From Candidatus Gastranaerophilales bacterium (GTDB lineage: Bacteria > Cyanobacteriota > Vampirovibrionia > Gastranaerophilales > Gastranaerophilaceae), in assembly GCA_944324825.1 (NCBI GenBank), contig CALUXU010000003.1, positions 62,001-126,000 on the forward strand: DNA of 64,000 nt. The letters run 5' to 3'. Every line of letters begins with the position of its first letter. The stretch's first letter is position 1. Of this stretch, positions 1 through 8,658 are shown in pieces. The notes below the pieces were generated by a model that had not been told where the DNA came from, did no database searches, and saw only the letters and a list, made by a program, of their open reading frames with translations. A program made the translations under genes and the position numbers.

Positions 1-1074
1 AAATACACAACAACTACCGGTGAAAGTTTTGTGATTTCCAGCAGTGAAATAACAGGTGCCGGCATGGATGACAACGGCGGGACAAAATGTCAAACAATGA
101 AAGAAGTTTCTGAAAAAATTGATGATGAAACACATTACAAAGCAGCAATCAAAGAAGGTGAAACCTGTGATGTTAATGCTTCATCAACTGAAGGGGAAAA
201 ACTTCTGAGCAAATGGAACACTGATGGTACACTTAAATCAATAAAACAATGGGCCAAAGATTTATTCTATCTTTGCGATAATTACAACTCGCGCGGCATA
301 ACAAGTGCACAACTTAAACAAAGTGTAACCGATTTCCAAGAAGGTTTGGCAGGTTCTGTCAACTTTAATGAACCACTGTATAACAGTGATCACATTATTT
401 GGGAAGGTAAGGAGCCTGATGAACCGCTGCCGCCTGTCGGACCGCCGATTGAGCCGGATATCAACGATTATATCGGTGGACTGCAGCCTGAAAACGTATG
501 GACGGAAAACCGTCAGGGAACAACCTTCTCCGACAAAAACCTTGCACAGTGGTATATTAACCTCTGGTACAAGATGGAAGGACTCGACGAAACACCTAAG
601 ATAAAAGAAGAAGTTGTATTTGACGAAAATACTCAAAAGAATATTTACTTGTATTCAGTAGATAATATCGGTAAATCAGCAACAAACTACACAACAAACG
701 GTTATCTCGGAACACCGGAAAATGAAAATTATCTGGTGCTCCAGGATGATATGCTTTCAAATAACAAATGGATTACAAATGTCTTGAACGAAGGATTTGT
801 TCAAATACAGGTATTTGATGGCAACCTGAATAAATTCATTGATACTTCAACTGCCGTTGATACAAAACTGCAAACAGTTACGGACACACAAGCAATTAAG
901 ACGGCAGAAGCACAGTACGAAAAAGACATGAATAAAATCAATGCCAAAGAATCCAAGATAGACCAAAAACTTCAAGAGCTTGAAGCCGACAGAGATGCCG
1001 TTAAAACGCAGCAAGATGCACTCAAAAAAGTTATACAGGATAATATTGACCTATCATTCAAATTATTTAGTTAG
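1..1074 (+). CDS. Hypothetical coiled-coil protein (5' end outside window)
   Basis: The reading frame is open from base 1, so the true start lies upstream and only about the last 357 residues are visible. No known domain was recognised. The middle is rich in aromatic and acidic residues (WTENRQGTTFSDKNLAQWYINLWYK lies in this part). The last 60 residues form a clear heptad-type coiled coil rich in Lys, Glu and Gln, ending in SFKLFS. No membrane segment is seen in the visible part. It stops just before an octad repeat block and is convergent with ilvC. A surface or appendage structural role is possible but is only a guess. Confidence 0.75.
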   Translation, partial: KYTTTTGESFVISSSEITGAGMDDNGGTKCQTMKEVSEKIDDETHYKAAIKEGETCDVNASSTEGEKLLSKWNTDGTLKSIKQWAKDLFYLCDNYNSRGITSAQLKQSVTDFQEGLAGSVNFNEPLYNSDHIIWEGKEPDEPLPPVGPPIEPDINDYIGGLQPENVWTENRQGTTFSDKNLAQWYINLWYKMEGLDETPKIKEEVVFDENTQKNIYLYSVDNIGKSATNYTTNGYLGTPENENYLVLQDDMLSNNKWITNVLNEGFVQIQVFDGNLNKFIDTSTAVDTKLQTVTDTQAIKTAEAQYEKDMNKINAKESKIDQKLQELEADRDAVKTQQDALKKVIQDNIDLSFKLFS

Positions 1075-1076
1075 AA

Positions 1077-1112
1077 ATGCGGCTAAGCAGTTAGGCAGTT
1101 AAGCGGCTAAGT
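1077..1112. repeat. Octad intergenic repeat, copy 1
   Basis: Read on the minus strand this is CTTAGCCGC, TTAACTGC, CTAACTGC, TTAGCCGCATTTC: 8-bp units in tandem with variable bases, ending in the GCATTTC tail shared with other copies in this window. It begins right after the stop codon of the first gene. Confidence 0.7.
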
Positions 1113-1262
1113 GTATTTTTTAGCAAGTTTTTAGTGGATACTTCTGTATTGCCTCTTTGGGGGAGAGGCCGCAGCTGTGTTTGAACAAGGTGAAAACTAC
1201 AGATGCGAGTGAGGGTTAGTTTCTACTCCAACAAAACAATTCTAAAACATCAGAATGACGTC

Positions 1263-2294
<1,032 letters not shown>

Positions 2295-2315
2295 TTAATC
2301 TGTTGAACCTGCAAC

Positions 2316-2356
2316 CTTGCCAAAATCCGCCAGTCACTTAATCACTTATAAACGAC
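2316..2356. repeat. Dispersed repeat running into octads, copy 2
   Basis: The 26 bases 2316-2341 (beginning CTTGCCAAAATCCGCCAGTC) recur inverted at 16842-16867 with one difference. They continue into octads CAGTCACTTAATCACTTATAAACGAC. The block fills most of the pyrG-ilvC gap and reaches the pyrG stop. Confidence 0.65.
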
Positions 2357-3957
2357 TAAACTCTTTTGCAGGCAGCTGTCACCAAGCCTAAGAACAGAGG
2401 ATGAGGTCTGTTAGGTCTTGATTTGAATTCAGGGTGGAACTGAGCCGCAACAAACCAATCGTTTTGAGGAAGCTCTACCATCTCTGCAAGCATTCCATCC
2501 GGAGACATTCCGGAAAATACCAATCCTGCATCAGAAATACGGTCGATAAACTCGTTGTTTACTTCGTATCTGTGACGGTGTCTTTCGGATATCTTATTTG
2601 TACCGTATGCCTTTTCCGCAATCGAACCTTTTTTGATTACGCAGTCATAAGCACCTAATCTCATTGTACCGCCGTAGCCTTTAACATTCTTTTGCTCTGT
2701 CATCAAATCAATAACCGGATATGTAGCACCCTCGTCAAATTCTTTTGAATTTGCATCTTTCAGTCCTACAACATTTCTTGCGTATTCGATTACCGCACAT
2801 TGCATTCCCAGACAGATTCCGAGGAACGGAAGATTGTTTTCTCTCGCGTATCTGATTGCATTGAGTTTACCCTCAATACCGCGCACGCCGAATCCGCCCG
2901 GAACAACAAGCCCCTGTACATCCTTCATCAACTTTTTACATTCGGAATACTCGTTGCAGTCCTCTGAATTAATCCATTTTATTTCAACTTTTGCATCGTT
3001 TTTGTAACCGGCATGTTTTAAGGACTCAACAACCGAAATATACGCATCGGAAAGCTTTGTATATTTACCTGCAATCGCAATCTTAACAGTCTTTTTAGGG
3101 TTCTTGATTTTGTCAACAAGCTCTTCCCACTCCTTCAAATCCGCTTTTCTGTCAGGGGTTTGAAGCAGCTTCAAAACAACCTCTGCAAAATTTTGTTCCT
3201 CAAGAACAAGCGGAACCTCGTAAATACTCTTCATATCACGACACTCAATAACCGCTTCTTTCGGAACTGAACAGAATAGCGCAAGTTTTTCTTTTTCGGT
3301 TTTCGGAATAGGTTTTGAGGTTCTGCAAACCAATACCTCAGGCTGCAGTCCGTAACTTCTTAATACATTAACACTGTGTTGTGACGGTTTAGTTTTAAGT
3401 TCGCCGGAGGTTGGCAGGTAAGGAAGTAAAGTACAGTGAACGTTTATAGCGTTGCCATAGCCCTGTTCTGTTTTGAACTGTCTAATCGCTTCAATAAACG
3501 GCAAACTCTCGATGTCCCCGATTGTACCGCCGATTTCAATAATTTGAAAATCTGTATTAAAATGTTTTTGAGCCTTTATAATTCTTGATTTAATCTCGTT
3601 TGTAATATGAGGGATAGTCTGAACGGTTGCCCCGAGATAATCACCGCGGCGCTCTTTCTTGATAACAGTTTGATATACACTTCCGGAGGTAACGTTACTT
3701 ATCTGGCTGAAATTTGAATCAATAAAACGTTCATAGTGTCCCAAGTCCAAATCGGTTTCTGCTCCGTCATCGGTTACAAATACCTCCCCGTGCTGGAACG
3801 GACTCATCGTTCCAGGGTCAACGTTAATATAAGGGTCAAACTTCTGTATCGCAACACTAAACCCTTTTGAGCGCAAAAGTCTGCCCAATGATGCACCGAT
3901 AATCCCTTTACCAAGTGAACTTACAACACCGCCTGTTATAAATATAAATTTTGTCAT
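2356..3957 (-). CDS. pyrG: CTP synthase
   Basis: Makes CTP from UTP, ATP and glutamine; last step of pyrimidine nucleotide synthesis. The N-terminal synthetase domain begins [18 protein letters not shown], and the C-terminal class I glutamine amidotransferase carries the nucleophile motif GICLGMQC and a late HPE. Length 533 is normal. An upstream in-frame GTG at 3966 also exists, but the ATG at 3957 fits the family and has GGGAG 8 nt upstream. An intrinsic terminator ends about 30 nt before this start, so either gatC transcription stops there or it acts as an attenuator. Confidence 0.97.
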   Translation of the reverse strand: MTKFIFITGGVVSSLGKGIIGASLGRLLRSKGFSVAIQKFDPYINVDPGTMSPFQHGEVFVTDDGAETDLDLGHYERFIDSNFSQISNVTSGSVYQTVIKKERRGDYLGATVQTIPHITNEIKSRIIKAQKHFNTDFQIIEIGGTIGDIESLPFIEAIRQFKTEQGYGNAINVHCTLLPYLPTSGELKTKPSQHSVNVLRSYGLQPEVLVCRTSKPIPKTEKEKLALFCSVPKEAVIECRDMKSIYEVPLVLEEQNFAEVVLKLLQTPDRKADLKEWEELVDKIKNPKKTVKIAIAGKYTKLSDAYISVVESLKHAGYKNDAKVEIKWINSEDCNEYSECKKLMKDVQGLVVPGGFGVRGIEGKLNAIRYARENNLPFLGICLGMQCAVIEYARNVVGLKDANSKEFDEGATYPVIDLMTEQKNVKGYGGTMRLGAYDCVIKKGSIAEKAYGTNKISERHRHRYEVNNEFIDRISDAGLVFSGMSPDGMLAEMVELPQNDWFVAAQFHPEFKSRPNRPHPLFLGLVTAACKRV

Positions 3958-3980
3958 TCCGTACACTCCCTACATTTTAT

Positions 3981-4006
3981 AAAAAAAAGAGGGAACGAGT
4001 CCCTCT
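3981..4006 (-). terminator. Intrinsic terminator or attenuator between gatC and pyrG
   Basis: On the minus strand AGAGGGA, a 5-nt loop and TCCCTCT are followed by a run of T. It lies just after the gatC stop (4017) and just before the pyrG Shine-Dalgarno site. Confidence 0.8.
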
Positions 4007-4016
4007 GTTATCTCTC

Positions 4017-4298
4017 TTAATTAATCTTTGGAACTTTGAAGAAACCGTTCTCTTCAGAAGGTGCATTCTTCATAAGTTCGTTTCTCTCTTGTTCATACTT
4101 CACAACGTCATCTCGCATAACGTTGACAAAATCAATTGCGTGCGCCATAGGCTCAACTCCGGTTGTATCAACCTCATTCATCTGATCAACATACTTGAGC
4201 ACGTCACCCAACTGAGTTGTAAATTTGATTTTTTCTTCTTCGGTAAGTTCCAATCTGGCTAACTTAGCCACGTGTTCTACATCTTTTATAGTAATCAT
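4017..4298 (-). CDS. gatC: Asp-tRNA(Asn)/Glu-tRNA(Gln) amidotransferase subunit C
   Basis: Small stabilising subunit of the GatCAB complex, which converts misacylated Glu-tRNA(Gln) or Asp-tRNA(Asn) to the amidated form. The 93 residues show the family pattern: VEHVAKLARLELTEEE near the start, then a linker and the Pro-rich segment VDTTGVEPMAHA. The start has GGAG at normal distance. gatA and gatB are not next to it. It is divergent from rpmI and followed by a terminator. Confidence 0.93.
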   Translation of the reverse strand: MITIKDVEHVAKLARLELTEEEKIKFTTQLGDVLKYVDQMNEVDTTGVEPMAHAIDFVNVMRDDVVKYEQERNELMKNAPSEENGFFKVPKIN

Positions 4299-4424
4299 GT
4301 CTTACTCCATCTGTATAGATTGATTGTATCATAAAAAATATTTTTTCAACAGAAAAAATATTTCCTCCTCCCACTTGCAAATATAAATTCAGTCAGTACA
4401 ATAAATATTAACCGAGATATAGTG

Positions 4425-4445
4425 CGGATTGGTATGCCTTATCCG
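4425..4445 (+). promoter_or_regulatory. Hairpin in rpmI leader
   Basis: CGGAT, T, GG, tatg, CC, TT, ATCCG can form an interrupted stem about 25 nt upstream of the rpmI start. Leaders of rpmI-rplT operons are often bound by L20 for autoregulation. Whether this hairpin does so is inference. Confidence 0.4.
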
Positions 4446-4469
4446 GTATGAAAACAAAAGGAGAATAAA

Positions 4470-4679
4470 ATGCCAAAAATGAAAACTCACAAAGCTGCTG
4501 CTAAACGCTATAAAGTAACAGCTTCAGGAAAAATCCAAAGAAGACATGCAGGTATCGGACACTTGCTTCAACACAAATCCGGTTCCAGAAAACGTAAGAT
4601 TTTCGGTGATATCAATATCGCTGATAGTCAAGTTAAACTGGTATCTTATGAGTTACCATACAAGAAGTATTCAAGATAG
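4470..4679 (+). CDS. rpmI: 50S ribosomal protein L35
   Basis: Component of the large ribosomal subunit. The 69 residues start MPKMKTHKAAAKRYKVTASGKIQRR, typical of bL35, with the basic segment GHLLQHKSGSRKRK. AAAGGAG precedes the ATG. It is the first gene of an rpmI-rplT pair, 12 bp from rplT. The usual upstream partner infC is absent; gatC lies there on the other strand. Confidence 0.97.
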   Translation: MPKMKTHKAAAKRYKVTASGKIQRRHAGIGHLLQHKSGSRKRKIFGDINIADSQVKLVSYELPYKKYSR

Positions 4680-4691
4680 GAGTGTTGAACA

Positions 4692-5045
4692 ATGAGAGTA
4701 AAACGTGGAAATGTATGTCGCAACAGACACAAAAAAATATTAAAACTTGCTAAAGGCTTCAAAGGCGCTAGAAGCAGAATATTTAAAGTTGCTAACTGTG
4801 CCGTTATGAAAGCTTTAAAATATGCTTACAGAGATAGACGCGCTACAAAACGTAATATGCGCCGTTTATGGATTGTAAGAATCAACGCAGCTGTTAGAGC
4901 TGAAGGTATGAGCTATTCAAGATTCGTTAACGCTTGCAAAAAAGCTAACATTATCGTTAACAGAAAAATGTTAGCCGACTTAGCTGTAAACGATAAAGAA
5001 GCATTCTCTTTAGTTGTTGAAAAAGCTAAAGCTGCTATTGCGTAA
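4692..5045 (+). CDS. rplT: 50S ribosomal protein L20
   Basis: Large-subunit assembly protein of 117 residues. It has the family N-terminus [23 protein letters not shown] and the conserved [19 protein letters not shown] segment. AGGAG lies upstream. It is followed by a strong intrinsic terminator. In other bacteria L20 represses its own operon. Confidence 0.97.
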   Translation: MRVKRGNVCRNRHKKILKLAKGFKGARSRIFKVANCAVMKALKYAYRDRRATKRNMRRLWIVRINAAVRAEGMSYSRFVNACKKANIIVNRKMLADLAVNDKEAFSLVVEKAKAAIA

Positions 5046-5069
5046 GTTTTTATAAAAAACATTCACAAA

Positions 5070-5101
5070 AAAGACCGGTAATTTTTTTATCGGTCTTTTT
5101 A
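5070..5101 (+). terminator. Intrinsic terminator after rplT
   Basis: AAAGACCGGTAA, a T-rich loop and TCGGTCTTTTT form a stem with a T tract, ending the rpmI-rplT operon. Confidence 0.85.
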
Positions 5102-5265
5102 TCATGTTACGACCTGTTTCCGGTTTGGTTTACTATGCCACACCAAATCTAATTCTACAAAACATCACCACCAAACCATTCTGTTCATTTAGCACTTTTT
5201 TATCATGTTACGACCGACTTCCGGTTTGGTTTACTATGCCACACCAAATCTAATTCTACAAAACG
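5101..5265. repeat. Two copies of a 64-bp repeat, period 101 bp
   Basis: The sequence starting ATCATGTTACGACC and ending in AAATCTAATTCTACAAAAC occurs at 5101-5164 and again at 5202-5265, nearly identical. Within it TTTGGT and ACCAAA can pair. A divergent relative at about 8519-8550 covers the start codon of the TPR/NHL gene. Part of the 445-bp gap between rplT and the GGDEF gene; no gene is seen in that gap. Confidence 0.75.
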
Positions 5266-5269
5266 GCAA

Positions 5270-5372
5270 AACCGCGGCAATCTGAAAAGATTACTTCGTC
5301 TGGGATAATACCCCTCCTCGTAATGACGTATCCTGTCATTGCGAGCGATAGCGAAGCAATCTATTTTACAAG
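5270..5372. repeat. Palindromic dispersed repeat (CATTGCGAG type), copy 1
   Basis: One arm contains AGATTACTTCG and CTCGTAATGACG; the other contains CATTGCGAGCGATAGCGAAG then CAATCT. The arms are imperfect inverse complements and could fold into a long hairpin. A second copy lies at 10637-10732. Confidence 0.7.
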
Positions 5373-5389
5373 TATGCCCAACCGACCAA

Positions 5390-5465
5390 CCCCTAGCTGC
5401 CTAGCTGCTTAGCTGCATTTTCCCTTCACTCCTTAATCACTTATTTACTAAAACGCTAAACTGGT
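5390..5465. repeat. Octad intergenic repeat, copy 3
   Basis: CTAGCTGC, CTAGCTGC, TTAGCTGC, then a CATTTTCCCTTCACT tail and a second octad run (TTAATCAC, TTATTTAC, TAAAACGC, TAAACTGG). It ends immediately before the TATAAT of the next gene. Confidence 0.7.
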
Positions 5466-5490
5466 GTATAATATAGCCCTGAGGTATTAA

Positions 5491-7386
5491 ATGAGTTTTT
5501 GGAAGAAATTTGAAGAATTCAGACGGCAGGTAAACAACGTAGAATCCAATATCTATACGTCAAAACGGGATTTTATGGAGGTTTACGAAAAAAACCTTAA
5601 ACTGGAAGCAGAGATTGAAGAGAGAACACAAGAGCTGCAAATCGCAAACCAGAGGCTGCTTACAGTTCAGCATATCTGGCAGATGATGAATTCCTCTGAA
5701 CCGCTGACAAATGTTCTGGATTCTATCGCAAGCAGTCTGCAAGGAGAACTCGGATACCTTTATAGTGCGATTATCCAGATAAAAGCCGATGACAAAGGGG
5801 AGTATATTGATATAATCGCTGATTCATCAGGCGATTTTGTTGATAAACTGACCTCTATATTTTCTAAATCCATATACGATTCAAGAATACCTTATAATCA
5901 CACCCCTGACAGAGATAAGGTTATATCCGCAAACAAAATTTATCAGAGCCAAAACCTTGATGAATGCCTTGAAAGTATGTTTCCGTATGAAGAGAAATCA
6001 AAACGTCTGAAACTTATCAAAACAACGAGCTGGAAATCATACCTCGTTGTCCCTCTCTCTCAAAACAATGAACACTGGGGCTCATTAGTAGTATTCTCTT
6101 CAAGAGGAGAAATCACTGATTCCGAAATTACTTTTTTAGAGCTGTTCTCAAAACAGATTGAACTTGCAATTACAATCGCAAACCTTTTCCAAACCGTAAA
6201 AGAACAAGCAATAACAGACAGCCTCACAGGGTTAAATAACAGACGTTATTTTGAAGAATTTTTACAAAAAGAAGTACTTCGTGCTCAACGTCAGAACCAG
6301 AAATTTACTATTGTAGGGATTGACCTTGACCACCTGAAACAAATAAACGACCAGTACGGACACGCTTTCGGAGATGTTGCAATCCGAACAGTCGCAAGCG
6401 CACTGAAATCAAATGCCCGTTCAATCGACGTTGTTGCAAGAATGGGCGGAGAAGAATTCAATATCCTTCTCCCGGGTGTAGATTCCCAAGGCGGTATGAT
6501 TGCGGCAGAAAGAATCCGGAAAGCTATCGAATCAAGAAAAATCGATACAATAGGAAACGTCACAGCAAGTATCGGAGTCGCTACGTTTATGGAACATTCC
6601 GATAATATTAACGATTTATTGGAGTTAACCGACCAGGCTATGTATATGTCGAAAAAGAACGGAAGAAACAGAGTTACGCTTGCAACTCCTCAACCGCTCA
6701 AAGAATCATGGCAAAATATTGCGGTCGATACGTTCGTTGATATTATTACAAAACACAGAATTCCGCTTGATGACAATATGACGGAATTGCTGAATTCTCG
6801 CCTTAGCGAGCTTAACGAAAACAACGAAACACTGTATTCTATTTCTGATACCCTGTCAGAAATCTATAACCCTAATCACTCAGAGGGGCTTGCAAAAACC
6901 AAAACGATGGTTGCATCGCTTCTTGCAAAACGTTTTGACTTATCAAAAGAGGATACTGACAGGTTAAAAATTGCTGTTCTTCTATATGATATCGGGAACC
7001 TTCTGCTCCCGAAAGAGCTTCTGCAAAAGAGAACTCCGCTTACCGATGATGAAAAGAATGTTATCAAAACACATCCGGTTATTGCAGCAAAAGAAATCTT
7101 ACAGCCGATATCAAATGTTCAAGATATAATCCCGATTATTGAACACCACCACGAAAACTGGGACGGCAGCGGATATCCGGGTAATGTTGCAGGAAACAAC
7201 ATTCCGCTTGAATCACAAATGGTTTTAATTATTGATGCTTATTTTGCCCTTATTCAGCCAAGACCATACAGAAAAGCAATGTCTAAAGAAACCGCTCTTG
7301 ATATCATAAGAGAAGATTCCGACAAAAAATGGAGCAAACGGCTTGCTGACGAATTTATTACAATTATGCAGGCAGAACAAGTGTAA
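5491..7386 (+). CDS. GAF-GGDEF-HD-GYP cyclic-di-GMP signalling protein
   Basis: 631-residue soluble protein. An N-terminal coiled coil (about 1-60) is followed by a GAF-like sensor domain (about 65-235), a GGDEF domain (about 240-400) and an HD-GYP domain (about 440-631). The diguanylate cyclase motif GGEEF is intact at 319-323, with an inhibitory-site RxxD (RSID, 310-313), so it should make c-di-GMP. The HD-GYP half keeps HHENWDGSGYPG (GYP at 561-563), but the HD pair is Tyr499-Asp500, so phosphodiesterase activity is doubtful. TATAAT lies 19 nt and a GAGG site about 8 nt before the ATG. Confidence 0.9.
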   Translation: MSFWKKFEEFRRQVNNVESNIYTSKRDFMEVYEKNLKLEAEIEERTQELQIANQRLLTVQHIWQMMNSSEPLTNVLDSIASSLQGELGYLYSAIIQIKADDKGEYIDIIADSSGDFVDKLTSIFSKSIYDSRIPYNHTPDRDKVISANKIYQSQNLDECLESMFPYEEKSKRLKLIKTTSWKSYLVVPLSQNNEHWGSLVVFSSRGEITDSEITFLELFSKQIELAITIANLFQTVKEQAITDSLTGLNNRRYFEEFLQKEVLRAQRQNQKFTIVGIDLDHLKQINDQYGHAFGDVAIRTVASALKSNARSIDVVARMGGEEFNILLPGVDSQGGMIAAERIRKAIESRKIDTIGNVTASIGVATFMEHSDNINDLLELTDQAMYMSKKNGRNRVTLATPQPLKESWQNIAVDTFVDIITKHRIPLDDNMTELLNSRLSELNENNETLYSISDTLSEIYNPNHSEGLAKTKTMVASLLAKRFDLSKEDTDRLKIAVLLYDIGNLLLPKELLQKRTPLTDDEKNVIKTHPVIAAKEILQPISNVQDIIPIIEHHHENWDGSGYPGNVAGNNIPLESQMVLIIDAYFALIQPRPYRKAMSKETALDIIREDSDKKWSKRLADEFITIMQAEQV

Positions 7387-7489
7387 AATATACCCCAATT
7401 GTACTAAGTTAAACAGGGTTTGTTTATCAGATATTTAGACATACTATTATAGTAGATTAATAATTCTATTTTACACACAGGATAAATAT

Positions 7490-7687
7490 ATGGAAATCGT
7501 CTCTAATTATATTTCGAGCGGCTATTGCAGTGCCGCAGTGGGAGCTTATCCGCAAAACAGTATAAACGCTATTGCAAAACTTATGAAGGAAATAAACATT
7601 AATTCAATTCCGGTATTTGAAAGCCCGTGGAACAAGAAAATTATAGGGATAGTAAGATACGACACAATAAAAGAGCTTGTCAGTTAA
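7490..7687 (+). CDS. Single CBS-like domain protein
   Basis: 65 residues reading as one CBS-type half-module: GYCSAAVGAYPQNSINAIAK, then LMKEININSIPVFES and IIGIVRYDTIKELV. CBS modules normally come in pairs and bind adenosine nucleotides, so this one may dimerise. It follows the cyclase by about 100 bp, with a weak AGGAT site, and overlaps the end of the convergent TPR/NHL gene by 4 bp. The domain call is by pattern only. Confidence 0.6.
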   Translation: MEIVSNYISSGYCSAAVGAYPQNSINAIAKLMKEININSIPVFESPWNKKIIGIVRYDTIKELVS

Positions 7688-8523
7688 TCAATTCTTTTTC
7701 TTATAACAGAATTAGACCCCTGACAGGATACAAAAAGCATATTACCGCCGACATGGACGGCATAAGGCTTTGCTGCGTTTGATATAAATACTTCGGCACG
7801 ACCGGTATTTGATAATTTCAACACGTTGTTTGCGTTATAGTTCGCAATATAAAGGTTTCCGGCAGTATCGCTGGCAATAGATATCGGGCCGCGCAGAATC
7901 GGGTTCTTAAAATAAATTATTCGTTTATTATCCGGAGTAACTTTTATTATTGCGTTATCAGTAAAACTTGCAATATAAACGTTCCCCTGCACATCGGTTG
8001 TTATACCTGTCGGACTCGTCACATTCAGATAACCGCCACTGTGTTCGGGGAGTTTTGATTTAGTTTTCCCCGGAGGCGGAACTTTTTGAAGCCCGTGCTT
8101 CATCATCAACTCTTTACCCTTAATATAATACTCACTTGTAGGAGGAATCATTGCGATATACTGGCTCGCAACAGTTCTGTCACCTAATTTTACCGAAATT
8201 TGGGCTATTTTGTATGCCGCCTCGTCATCATCAGGTTTTCTGGCAAGGATTTGCTTAAGTACATATATTGCCTCATCTCCTTGGTTTAGATATTCAAGAA
8301 TCATTCCAAGGTTATAATAAGCATCAATGTAATCAGGGTAAAGACGTATCGCAGTTCTGAAACAGGCAATAGCCTCCTCGTATTTGCCCAGCTTGTACAT
8401 ATCAAGCCCGTTGTTATATTCAAGCTTGGCATCAATAGGAACAATTGCTTCTTTCTCTTTTGCAATCGCAGGAGAAAGAAACAATAGAATTCCTAAAAAT
8501 AATATTAAAATTTTTTTTATCAT
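7684..8523 (-). CDS. Exported TPR and NHL-repeat protein
   Basis: 279 residues. The N-terminal 21 residues (MIKKILILFLGILLFLSPAI) form a signal peptide. Two to three TPR units follow (about 35-130; NNGLDMYKLGKYEEAIACFR and AYYNLGMILEYLNQGDEAI), then a beta-propeller-like part with NHL/SMP-30-type repeats (about 170-279; GITTDVQGNVYIASFTDNA, ASDTAGNLYIANYNANNVL). It probably acts in the periplasm or at the envelope in protein contacts. I chose the ATG at 8523 because the upstream in-frame start would precede the signal peptide. No good Shine-Dalgarno site is visible; the start region is a dispersed repeat. Confidence 0.8.
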   Translation of the reverse strand: MIKKILILFLGILLFLSPAIAKEKEAIVPIDAKLEYNNGLDMYKLGKYEEAIACFRTAIRLYPDYIDAYYNLGMILEYLNQGDEAIYVLKQILARKPDDDEAAYKIAQISVKLGDRTVASQYIAMIPPTSEYYIKGKELMMKHGLQKVPPPGKTKSKLPEHSGGYLNVTSPTGITTDVQGNVYIASFTDNAIIKVTPDNKRIIYFKNPILRGPISIASDTAGNLYIANYNANNVLKLSNTGRAEVFISNAAKPYAVHVGGNMLFVSCQGSNSVIRKRID

Positions 8524-8550
8524 GTTACGACTAACTTCCGGTTTGGCTTT
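8513..8550. repeat. Divergent copy of the ATCATGTTACGAC repeat over a gene start
   Basis: TTTTTTATCATGTTACGACT, then AACTTCCGGTTTGG, matches the repeats at 5101 and 5202. Its CAT is the start codon (minus strand) of the TPR/NHL gene. Confidence 0.6.
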
Positions 8551-8554
8551 ACAC

Positions 8555-8574
8555 AGGTGCAATAAATTGCACCT
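8555..8574. promoter_or_regulatory. 20-bp perfect inverted repeat upstream of TPR/NHL gene
   Basis: AGGTGCAAT, AA, ATTGCACCT is a perfect palindrome 31-51 nt upstream of the start. There is no T tract on either side, so an operator or mRNA hairpin is more likely than a terminator. Confidence 0.5.
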
Positions 8575-8609
8575 ATGCATTTGATTTTGGCGGGCACGCT
8601 GTTGCTTTG

Positions 8610-8655
8610 CCCCCCCCCCAGACTTAACAGCTTAGCTGCTTAGCTGCATTACATG
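8610..8655. repeat. Poly-C tract and octad repeat, copy 4
   Basis: Ten consecutive C (8610-8619) are followed by CTTAACAGCTTAGCTGCTTAGCTGCATT in the octad pattern. The block lies between the malQ stop and the TPR/NHL gene start. Confidence 0.6.
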
Positions 8656-8658
8656 CCC

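Noticed and set aside
262-636. 124-codon minus-strand frame in the first gene
   Set aside because: Shadow of the plus-strand coding region, no ribosome site.
5390-5465. Octad blocks considered as CRISPR arrays
   Set aside because: Units are 8 bp with no unique spacers and no cas genes are in the window.
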